Positions 1-4,879 of a stretch of 5,046 bases of DNA are shown one piece after another. Each line of letters starts with the position of its first letter. The stretch's first letter is position 1. The stretch spans positions 1 to 5,046 of the forward strand of contig JAEXXY010000474.1 of NCBI GenBank assembly GCA_023451855.1. Reading direction: 5' to 3'. This DNA is from Actinomycetes bacterium. GTDB taxonomy: Bacteria; Actinomycetota; Actinomycetes; Actinomycetales; Dermatophilaceae. The notes beneath the pieces are model-generated. The model searched no databases. It saw only the letters and a program-made list of their open reading frames with translations, and was not told the DNA's origin. Position numbers and translations under genes: made by a program.

Positions 1-1112
1 CGGCCGCGGATGTCGCCGATCTGCGGGTACCTCGCCGCGAGCGCCTCGAGCCGCGGCACGAAGAGCGCCTCCACCTGCTTGGCGCGGCCGCACAGGTCGT
101 CGGCCTTCATCGTCTCGATCGCGCCGAGGGCCGACGCGCACGCGACGGGGTTGCCGCCGTAGGTGCCACCGAGGCCACCCCCGTGGACGGCGTCCATGAT
201 CTCGGCGCGGCCCGTGACGCCGGCGAGCGGCAGGCCGCCGGCCATGCCCTTGGCGGTGGTGATGAGGTCCGGGACGACGTCCTCGTGCTCGCTGGCGAAC
301 CAGTCGCCGGTGCGGCAGAAGCCGGTCTGCACCTCGTCGGCGATGAAGACGATGCCGTTGTCGCGGCACCAGTCGGCAACCTGCCTGACGAAGCCCGGCG
401 CCGGCACGATGAAGCCGCCCTCGCCCTGGATCGGCTCGAGGATGACGGCCGCCAGGTTCTCCTCGCCCACCTGCGCGTGCACCTGCGACACGAAGACGTC
501 GAACGACTCCTTGGCGCAGTCGGCGGGGCCACCGGGCCAGCGGTACGGGTAGCTCATCGGGGCGCGGTAGACCTCGCCGGCGAACGGGCCGAACCGGTGC
601 TTGTACGGCATGTTCTTCGCCGTCAGGGCCATCGTCAGGTTGGTGCGGCCGTGGTAGGCGTGGTCGAAGGCGACGACGGCGTTGCGGCCGGTGTAGTGGC
701 GAGCCACCTTGACGGCGTTCTCGACGGCCTCGGCGCCGGAGTTGAAGAGCGCGGAGCGCTTCTCGTGGTCGCCGGGAGTCAGCTCGTTGAGGGCCTCGGC
801 GACCTCGAGGTACTCCTCGTACGGCGTCACCATGAAGCACGTGTGGGTGAAGTCCTGCACCTGCTCGGTGACCCGCTCCACGACGCGCGGTGCGGCGTTG
901 CCGACGGTCGTGACGGCGATGCCGGAGCCGAAGTCGATGAGCTGGTTGCCGTCGGCGTCGACGAGGATGCCCCCGCCGGCCTTCTCGACGTACACCGGCA
1001 GGCCGGTGGAGACACCGGCGGACACGGCGGCGGTCTTGCGCTGCTGGAGCTCGACCGAGCGGGGGCCGGGGATCGCGGTCCGGAGGACGCGCTGCTGGGG
1101 GACGCTGCTCAT
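1..1112 (-). CDS. gabT: 4-aminobutyrate aminotransferase (GABA transaminase), 3' end off the window
   Basis: A PLP-dependent class III aminotransferase that moves the amino group of 4-aminobutyrate to 2-oxoglutarate, giving succinate semialdehyde and glutamate in the cytoplasmic GABA shunt. From the ATG at 1112, 370 residues can be read with no stop. Family members have about 440-450, so roughly the last 75 are missing past base 1. Landmarks are NSGAEAVENAVK (124-135, cofactor phosphate cup), YHGRT (153-157), EPIQGEGG (226-233), DEVQTGF (259-265, with Asp259 expected to pair with the pyridine nitrogen), Lys288 in TTAKG (expected Schiff-base lysine) and GGTYGGNP (315-322). The N-terminal stretch resembles actinobacterial GabT. 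The start has no clear Shine-Dalgarno site and no ATG or GTG lies close upstream in frame. The family call is very secure; a related omega-amino acid substrate cannot be excluded, but the motifs match GabT best. Confidence 0.95.
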   Translation of the reverse strand, partial: MSSVPQQRVLRTAIPGPRSVELQQRKTAAVSAGVSTGLPVYVEKAGGGILVDADGNQLIDFGSGIAVTTVGNAAPRVVERVTEQVQDFTHTCFMVTPYEEYLEVAEALNELTPGDHEKRSALFNSGAEAVENAVKVARHYTGRNAVVAFDHAYHGRTNLTMALTAKNMPYKHRFGPFAGEVYRAPMSYPYRWPGGPADCAKESFDVFVSQVHAQVGEENLAAVILEPIQGEGGFIVPAPGFVRQVADWCRDNGIVFIADEVQTGFCRTGDWFASEHEDVVPDLITTAKGMAGGLPLAGVTGRAEIMDAVHGGGLGGTYGGNPVACASALGAIETMKADDLCGRAKQVEALFVPRLEALAARYPQIGDIRG

Positions 1113-1119
1113 GCGCGTC

Positions 1120-1125
1120 AGTATG
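1120..1125 (-). promoter_or_regulatory. Possible -10 hexamer of a leaderless gabT transcript
   Basis: On the minus strand the hexamer CATACT ends 7 bases before the gabT ATG, so transcription from it would begin at or next to the start codon. This agrees with the absence of a Shine-Dalgarno site there. The match to TATAAT is 4 of 6 and the -35 region about 17 bases further up is poor, so this is a tentative call. Confidence 0.3.
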
Positions 1126-1193
1126 CCGCCCGGAGGAGCGTTCCGGAAAGCGGGGTGGACGTAGCCGATACCACTCATTCCGTGTACCGAGGG

Positions 1194-1245
1194 CGCGTTC
1201 GGTCACGGAGTCAGCAGTGCGGAAAGCCGTTCGCGACCGAACGCG
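1194..1245. repeat. Long-spaced 11-bp inverted repeat upstream of gabT
   Basis: The left arm CGCGTTCGGTC (1194-1204) and the right arm GACCGAACGCG (1235-1245) are perfect reverse complements separated by 30 bases. Bases 1192-1193 and 1246-1247 extend the pairing by one G-U and one G-C pair. The near arm lies 82 bases before the gabT start and the far arm 64 bases before the hairpin that follows the VOC gene. It could be a two-site operator for gabT, or a stem in a longer gabT leader if a second promoter exists upstream. No regulator gene for it is visible here. Confidence 0.5.
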
Positions 1246-1308
1246 TCGTTCTGCTCGGACGCCGGCCCGAGGGCCCATCGGCCTGCCACCCCGGGATGGG
1301 TGTGGCCT

Positions 1309-1343
1309 GGCCGGCGGCACACCCTGTCGTCGTGCCGCCGGCC
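1309..1343 (-). terminator. GC-rich hairpin terminator of the arsR-SRPBCC-VOC operon
   Basis: A perfect 12-bp stem, GGCCGGCGGCAC (1309-1320) with its complement at 1332-1343, closes an 11-base loop. It begins six bases beyond the VOC stop codon in the minus direction, where an intrinsic terminator would sit. There is no U-run after it, which is common for actinobacterial hairpin terminators, so efficiency is uncertain. A weaker second stem, CCACCC (1286-1291) with GGGTGTGG (1298-1305, one bulged base), follows directly. Confidence 0.6.
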
Positions 1344-1349
1344 GGCGCG

Positions 1350-1790
1350 TCACAGCTCGACGCCCTCGCCGAACCGGCCACGGTGGTCGGCGGGAAGGAG
1401 CGGCTGGTCGGCCCGGGCCTTGATCTGCTGCACGGCCCACGTGTTCCCGTCCGGGTCGGCGAACCCGAAGAACGTGCCGCCGTCGCGAGGGTCGATGACC
1501 TGGATCTGCGAGCACTCGACGCCGCGCGACACGAGCTCGGCGCGCGCGGCCTCGGCGTCGGCGACGACGAGCTGGAGACCCTTCAGCGAGCCGGGCGCCA
1601 TCTCCTGCTGCGGGGGCAGGCTCCCGACGACGATCGAGCATCCGGAACCGCGCGGCGTCAGCTGGGCGACGTGCATGTGCTCGTTCTTCGTGTCGTGGTC
1701 GAGGTGGAACCCCACCTGGTCGCGGTAGAAGGCGATCGCGGCGTCGAGGTCGCTGACCGGGACGATGACGACCTCGAGGCTCCAGTCCAC
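1350..1790 (-). CDS. VOC-superfamily (glyoxalase/bleomycin-resistance fold) protein
   Basis: A 146-residue single-subunit-size member of the vicinal oxygen chelate superfamily, which covers glyoxalases, extradiol dioxygenases and drug-binding resistance proteins; the substrate cannot be read from the sequence. The two beta-alpha-beta-beta-beta halves are visible: residues 5-56 (VVIVPVSDLDAAIAFYRD, then HMHVAQL) and 71-124 (LQLVVADAEAARAELVSRG, then the DPDGNTW signature at 112-118). Related proteins usually end this motif with LQE(I/V); here it reads VQQI, so a likely metal-ligand Glu is Gln. The GTG start at 1790 was chosen because it lies 5 bases after the stop of the SRPBCC gene and has GAAGGG 9 bases upstream. 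The frame stays open further up, but a longer start would lie inside the neighbour. It is last in a three-gene operon and is followed by a hairpin. Confidence 0.85.
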   Translation of the reverse strand: MDWSLEVVIVPVSDLDAAIAFYRDQVGFHLDHDTKNEHMHVAQLTPRGSGCSIVVGSLPPQQEMAPGSLKGLQLVVADAEAARAELVSRGVECSQIQVIDPRDGGTFFGFADPDGNTWAVQQIKARADQPLLPADHRGRFGEGVEL

Positions 1791-1795
1791 GCCGC

Positions 1796-2302
1796 TCAGC
1801 CCTTCGCCGCGGCGTCGGCGGGCGTGCTGGAGGAGGTGGCGACGAGCTCGTCGAGGCGCTCGTAGCCCTCGACCATGCCCTTCTCCATGCCGCTCTGGAT
1901 CATCATGTCGCGGCCCTCGACCGTGGGACCGACGCTGTGGCCCTCGAGTCGGCAACGGCCGTCACCGAGGTCGACGAAGCGCATGAACTCGATGGCGACC
2001 TCGTCGGGCGCACCCTCGAACTCGAAGGTCTGGATGGCGAGCTCGTTGTCGCGGACCGTGTGGAACGTGCCACGGAAGCCGTAGACGTTGTCGCCGTCGC
2101 GGTGGGTGTAGCGGTACCCACCGCCGGAGGTGAAGTCCCAGCGGTCGATGACCATCTCGTAGCCGCGCGGGCCGAGCCACTGGCGGACGAGCTCGGGGTC
2201 GCGGTGGGCGTTGAAGACGGCCTCGACGGGGGCGTCGAACTCGCGCGTGAAGTCGATCCACGGCACGCCGGCGGGGGCGTCGATGTTCAGCGGGTTGCTC
2301 AT
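1796..2302 (-). CDS. SRPBCC / AHSA1-domain protein
   Basis: A 168-residue START-like (Bet v 1 fold) protein of the Aha1-C-terminal-like family. These form a deep hydrophobic cavity and are very often encoded next to an ArsR-type regulator; their ligands are mostly unknown. Visible family features are the opening strand FTREFDAPVEAVFNAHRDPELVRQW (18-42), the WLGPRGY turn (42-48), the central strands with GGGYRYTHRDG (60-70) and the long C-terminal helix from about 128 to 154 (EGRDMMIQSGMEKGMVEGYERLDEL). The last 14 residues are a low-complexity Ser/Thr/Ala tail. The ATG at 2302 overlaps the stop of the regulator gene as ATGA and has GAGGAG 8 bases upstream, so both start and translational coupling are well supported. 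A catalytic role cannot be assigned. Confidence 0.88.
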   Translation of the reverse strand: MSNPLNIDAPAGVPWIDFTREFDAPVEAVFNAHRDPELVRQWLGPRGYEMVIDRWDFTSGGGYRYTHRDGDNVYGFRGTFHTVRDNELAIQTFEFEGAPDEVAIEFMRFVDLGDGRCRLEGHSVGPTVEGRDMMIQSGMEKGMVEGYERLDELVATSSSTPADAAAKG

Positions 2303-2727
2303 TTCTGGTGCTCCTCGGTGGTGTCCTGCTGGTTGGTGGTGATGGTGTCGGCACTGCTGTGGGCAATGCTGTGGGCACTGCTGTGGGCACTGCTGCCGGT
2401 GCGCGCCAGGACGGCGTCGAGGCTGCGGAAGCGCTGCTCGGCGACGAGGCGGTAGCGGTCGATCCAGGCCGTCAGGGCCTCGAGCCGGGCGGCCTCGAGG
2501 TGGACCGGACGTCGTTGCGCGTCGCGGGTCCGGCTCACGAGTCCGGCGGCCTCGAGCACCTGGATGTGCTTGCTCACGGCCTGCTTGCTGATCGAGAACG
2601 GTTCGGCGAGCTCGTTGACGGTCGCGGCACCCCGGCTGAGGCGGGCGACGATCGCGCGACGCACCGGGTCGGCCAGGGCCGCGAAGGCGCGGTCGAGGTC
2701 GGCCTCGGACACGGGCGAGAGAATCAT
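2299..2727 (-). CDS. ArsR/SmtB-family winged-helix transcriptional regulator
   Basis: A 142-residue DNA-binding protein. Residues 8-100 form the winged helix: ALADPVRRAIVARLSRG (17-33), the recognition unit with NELAEPFSISKQAVSKHIQVLEAAGLV (38-64) and the wing RTRDAQRRPVHLE (66-78). It ends in AWIDRYRLVAEQRFRSLDAVL, typical of the subgroup paired with SRPBCC proteins. No CxC-type metal site is present in the recognition helix, so a metal signal is not indicated there. Residues 111-142 are an unusual tail holding SSAH, SSAH, SIAH, SSAD in tandem. I chose the ATG at 2727 (AAGGAG 10 bases upstream). A TTG at 2733 in the same frame is possible but only 4 bases from that site. It overlaps the next gene by 4 bases, and its promoter carries an inverted repeat that it probably binds. 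Confidence 0.88.
   Translation of the reverse strand: MILSPVSEADLDRAFAALADPVRRAIVARLSRGAATVNELAEPFSISKQAVSKHIQVLEAAGLVSRTRDAQRRPVHLEAARLEALTAWIDRYRLVAEQRFRSLDAVLARTGSSAHSSAHSIAHSSADTITTNQQDTTEEHQK
2347..2394 (-). repeat. Four 12-bp tandem repeats inside the arsR-type gene
   Basis: Four adjoining units start at 2347, 2359, 2371 and 2383. On the plus strand the consensus is GTGGGCACTGCT; the last two copies are identical and the first two differ by one base each. On the coding strand each unit is AGC AGT GCC CAC, Ser-Ser-Ala-His, with variants SIAH and SSAD. Because the unit is a multiple of three, gain or loss of copies by slippage would change tail length without breaking the frame. Confidence 0.9.
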
Positions 2728-2741
2728 TGTCAACCAACTCC

Positions 2742-2765
2742 TTGATCAATCGATACGTTGATTAA
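2742..2765. promoter_or_regulatory. Candidate operator of the arsR-type regulator
   Basis: Two 8-base arms, TTGATCAA (2742-2749) and TTGATTAA (2758-2765), are reverse complements except for one position and are spaced by 8 bases. The element is sharply AT-rich in otherwise GC-rich DNA. It covers most of the -10 hexamer and the expected start site, and stops just before the Shine-Dalgarno site of the regulator gene. Binding here would block transcription, as is usual for self-repressing ArsR-family proteins. Binding by this particular protein is inferred. Confidence 0.65.
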
Positions 2766-2789
2766 ACGCCTGGACCCTCGCCACGTCAA
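2761..2789 (-). promoter_or_regulatory. Promoter of the arsR-SRPBCC-VOC operon
   Basis: On the minus strand, TTGACG (2789-2784) is a 5-of-6 match to the -35 consensus and TTTAAT (2766-2761) a 5-of-6 match to the -10, with the optimal 17-base spacer. The start site would fall near 2754, giving a leader of about 27 bases with AAGGAG at 2743-2738. Confidence 0.7.
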
Positions 2790-2837
2790 GACCTCTCCGT
2801 GCGCACCCCACAGAGCGGCTGGACATCCGACTGTTCG

Positions 2838-2883
2838 GCCGCAGATGCGCGTGTAGAGTCATCTTCATGCCGCATCTGCGCAT
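2838..2883. promoter_or_regulatory. Paired dyads flanking the molybdate-operon promoter, candidate operator
   Basis: GCCGCAGATGCGCGT (2838-2852) and GCCGCATCTGCGCAT (2869-2883) agree at 12 of 15 positions as direct repeats, 31 bases apart, about three turns of the helix. The core of each is a dyad, CGCA-NN-TGCG, at 2840-2849 and 2871-2880. Because the two central bases are GA and TC, the two cores are also perfect 10-base inverted repeats of each other. The left copy lies between the -35 and -10 positions and the right copy spans codons 2-5 of the first gene. The layout fits a repressor dimer on each dyad, most simply the HTH-TOBE protein encoded here. Confidence 0.5.
2854..2859 (+). promoter_or_regulatory. 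-10 hexamer of a leaderless molybdate-operon promoter
   Basis: TAGAGT is a common actinobacterial -10 form. It ends 7 bases before the ATG at 2867, which puts the start site on or beside the A of that ATG, and no Shine-Dalgarno site precedes the gene. Both facts point to a leaderless mRNA. The -35 region around 2831-2837 is weak, which may mean low basal strength or a need for an activator. Confidence 0.55.
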
Positions 2884-3262
2884 CACCGAGGCTGCCGCCC
2901 TGCTCGGCGTCTCCGACGACACCGTCCGTCGGATGGTCGACGCCGGACGCCTCGCGGGCGGCACCGACGAGGCCGGCCGTCGCACCGTCGACGGCGCCCA
3001 GCTGGCCACCGTCGCCCAGGAGCTCGCGCATCCGGCTGCGGTCGGCGCCATCGGGGGCGCGTCCGCCCGCAACCGGATGCGCGGCATCATCACGGCCATC
3101 ACCAAGGACACCGTCATGGCCAAGGTCGAGATGCAGTGCGGCCCCTTCCGCATCGTCTCCCTGCTGTCGAGCGAGTCCGTCGACGACCTCGGTCTCGAGG
3201 TCGGGGCGGTCGCAGTGGCCTCGGTCAAGTCCACCCACGTCGTCGTCGAGGTCCCCGCATGA
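2867..3262 (+). CDS. HTH-TOBE protein: molbindin-type molybdate-binding domain fused to a DNA-binding domain
   Basis: A 131-residue cytoplasmic protein. Residues 3-50 are a MerR/excisionase-type helix-turn-helix (LRITEAAALLGVSDDTVRRMVDAGRL, then RRTVDGAQLATVA). Residues 55-65 form a linker. Residues 66-130 are one TOBE/Mop domain, opening with SARNRMRGIITAI, continuing VMAKVEMQCGPFRIVSLLSSESVDDLGL and closing with VKSTHVVVEV. In molbindins the SARN and KST segments help form oxyanion sites between subunits, so this domain probably binds molybdate or tungstate as an oligomer. ModE also joins a DNA-binding domain to TOBE domains, but with a winged helix and two TOBE copies. The gene leads the mod operon and overlaps modA by ATGA, so a molybdate-responsive regulator is the likely role; storage alone would not explain the HTH. 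The ATG at 2867 is fixed by the leaderless promoter. Confidence 0.88.
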   Translation: MPHLRITEAAALLGVSDDTVRRMVDAGRLAGGTDEAGRRTVDGAQLATVAQELAHPAAVGAIGGASARNRMRGIITAITKDTVMAKVEMQCGPFRIVSLLSSESVDDLGLEVGAVAVASVKSTHVVVEVPA

Positions 3263-4059
3263 ACCGCACCCGGGCCGCCCTGCTGCCGGCGATCGCGGTG
3301 CTCGCGGCCCTCGCGCTCTCCGCCTGCGGCGACACCACCCCCTCGTCCACCGACGGCACCGGGCAGCCGGGGAGGTCCGGTGCGTCGGCGACCTCTCTCC
3401 GTGGGACCGTCACGGTCCTCGCGGCCGCCTCGCTCACCGAGTCGTTCGACCAGCTGAAGAAGGACTTCGAGGCCGCCAACCCCGGCGTCAGCGTCGAGAC
3501 CTCCTACGGCTCGAGCGCCACGCTCGTGCAGCAGGCGAACAACGGCGCCCCGGCGTCGGTGCTCGCCCTCGCCGGCACCGCGGCCGCCGACCCGCTCGAC
3601 ACGAGCCTCGTCAAGGGCACGAAGAGCTTCGCGACCAACGTGCTCGAGATCGCCGTCCCGCCGGGCAATCCGGCCAAGGTCACCGCGCTCGCCGACCTCG
3701 CCGGGCCCGACGTCAAGGTCGTCCTCTGCGCCGACACCGTGCCGTGCGGCAAGGCGGCGCAGACGGTCTTCACCAAGGCCGGCATCACGCCCAACGTCGT
3801 CAGCAAGGAGGTCGACGTCAAGGCCACGCTCGCCAAGGTCAAGCTCGGCGAGGCCGACGCCGCCGTCGTCTACCACTCCGACGTCGTGTCCGCCAAGGAC
3901 GCGGTCGAGGGCGTCGAGATCCCGGCCCGGGACAACACGACGCTCGACTACCCCGTCATCACGCTGACCGACGACGCCGCCACGAAGGCGTTCGTGGCGT
4001 ACGTCGTCAGCCCCAAGGGTCTGGCGACGGTGCAGTCGTTCGGTTTCGGCGCGCCCTGA
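3259..4059 (+). CDS. modA: Molybdate ABC transporter substrate-binding lipoprotein
   Basis: A 266-residue extracellular lipoprotein that captures molybdate (and probably tungstate) and delivers it to ModB. Residues 1-23 are a lipoprotein signal peptide: basic MNRTR, a hydrophobic run and the lipobox LSAC with Cys23 as lipid anchor. A Ser/Thr/Gly-rich linker follows to about 48. Ligand-site motifs in order are LAAASLTESF (54-63, Ser58), YGSSATLVQQ (83-92), VPCG (161-164, where E. coli has VPAG) and VYHSDVVSA (204-212, Tyr205). Cys157 and Cys163 could pair. The usual GAPADVF-SAD segment reads GAPASVLALAG, an odd but non-ligand change. The ATG at 3259 overlaps the previous stop, has GAGG 7 bases upstream and places the signal peptide correctly; upstream in-frame codons lie inside the HTH-TOBE gene. 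Confidence 0.95.
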   Translation: MNRTRAALLPAIAVLAALALSACGDTTPSSTDGTGQPGRSGASATSLRGTVTVLAAASLTESFDQLKKDFEAANPGVSVETSYGSSATLVQQANNGAPASVLALAGTAAADPLDTSLVKGTKSFATNVLEIAVPPGNPAKVTALADLAGPDVKVVLCADTVPCGKAAQTVFTKAGITPNVVSKEVDVKATLAKVKLGEADAAVVYHSDVVSAKDAVEGVEIPARDNTTLDYPVITLTDDAATKAFVAYVVSPKGLATVQSFGFGAP

Positions 4060-4093
4060 GCGGCGAGCCCCCCGCGCGGGCAGGATGCGAGAC

Positions 4094-4879
4094 ATGAGGC
4101 AGGGCGGACGGTGGCGCTCACGCGTCGCCCTCGGCGTGCCGGCGGCGCTCGCGCTGCTGCTCCTCGTCGTGCCCCTCGTGGCCCTCCTGCTCCGGGCCGA
4201 CTGGTCGCGTATCCCCTCCGACCTGTCGACGTCGACGGTGGTGCCGGCCCTGCGGCTCTCGCTGACGACGACGTCGTGCACCGCGGTGCTGTGCCTGCTG
4301 CTCGGCACGCCGCTCGCGTGGCTTCTCGCGCGTTCGGACAGCACCGCCACGAGCTGGCTGCGCGCCCTGCTCACGGTGCCGCTCGTGCTGCCCCCGGTCG
4401 TCGGCGGTGTGGCCCTGCTCATGACGTGGGGTCGCAACGGCCTTCTCGGACAGTACCTCTCGCCGTTCGGCATCCAGATCCCGTTCACGACGGTCGCGGT
4501 CGTGCTCGCCGAGACGTTCGTCGCGATGCCGTACTACGTGCTCGCCGTCGAGGGGGCGATGCGCGGGCTCGACCCCCGCCTGGAGTCGGTTGCCCGCACC
4601 CTCGGGGCGAGCGACCTGCGCTACCTGCGCACCGTCGGCATCCCGCTCGTGCTGCCGGGCATCGCGAGCGGCCTCGCCCTCGCCTGGGCCCGCGCCCTCG
4701 GCGAGTTCGGCGCGACGATCACCTTCGCCGGCAACTTCCAGGGCCGCACCCAGACCCTCCCCCTGCTCGTCTACGTCGAGCTCGAACGCGACCCGCAGGT
4801 GGCCATCTCCATCTCGATCCTGCTGCTTGCCGTGAGCGTCCTCGTGCTGGGTGTGCTGCGCGGGCGGTGGCTGCGATGA
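4094..4879 (+). CDS. modB: Molybdate ABC transporter permease
   Basis: A 261-residue inner-membrane permease that forms the molybdate channel as a homodimer and couples to the ModC ATPase. Hydrophobic segments lie near residues 11-33, 55-78, 91-112, 131-152, 181-200 and 234-256. The EAA loop that docks on the ATPase is at about 153-190 (EGAMRGLDPRLESVARTLGAS, then IPLVLPGI), and the conserved ALGEFGATITFAGN follows at 201-214. Length and motifs match the CysTW/ModB family; GEFGATI and the modA neighbour favour molybdate over sulfate. I prefer the ATG at 4094 because AGGA lies 8 bases upstream. An ATG at 4085 in frame would add three residues but has no ribosome site. It follows modA by 34 bases and overlaps modC as ATGA. 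Confidence 0.94.
   Translation: MRQGGRWRSRVALGVPAALALLLLVVPLVALLLRADWSRIPSDLSTSTVVPALRLSLTTTSCTAVLCLLLGTPLAWLLARSDSTATSWLRALLTVPLVLPPVVGGVALLMTWGRNGLLGQYLSPFGIQIPFTTVAVVLAETFVAMPYYVLAVEGAMRGLDPRLESVARTLGASDLRYLRTVGIPLVLPGIASGLALAWARALGEFGATITFAGNFQGRTQTLPLLVYVELERDPQVAISISILLLAVSVLVLGVLRGRWLR

Noticed and set aside
1141..1148. TTCCGGAA palindrome near the gabT start
   Set aside because: Eight bases alone are too short to call an operator and no second copy is nearby.
183..1865. 560-codon open frame on the plus strand opposite gabT and the VOC gene
   Set aside because: It lies antisense to two clear protein families, spans their intergenic hairpins and has a biased composition rich in Val, Gly, Asp and Ala, typical of a high-GC shadow frame.
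1791..1955. Longer start for the VOC gene
   Set aside because: The extra residues are Arg/His-rich and unlike the VOC fold, and they would lie inside the SRPBCC gene; the GTG at 1790 has a ribosome site and proper spacing.
2303..2749. Longer start that would fuse the regulator region to the SRPBCC protein
   Set aside because: The extension is a shifted reading of the regulator gene and is Arg/Pro-rich nonsense; the real regulator frame is intact, so this is not a fusion.
2790..2866. Moco-type riboswitch or ModE box before the molybdate operon
   Set aside because: No TATATA-type palindrome is present, and the apparent leaderless start leaves no leader for a riboswitch.
3136..3258. Upstream start for modA
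   Set aside because: It lies in another frame of the HTH-TOBE gene and would bury the signal peptide inside the protein.
4071..4080. CCCGCGCGGG palindrome between modA and modB
   Set aside because: As a hairpin it has only a three-pair stem, or four if shifted, with no U-run; such palindromes are common by chance at this GC content.
2746..4488. 580-codon open frame on the minus strand opposite the molybdate genes
   Set aside because: It crosses the divergent promoter region and the HTH-TOBE, modA and modB genes, has no recognisable domain and is Arg/Gly-rich low-complexity, as expected of a shadow.
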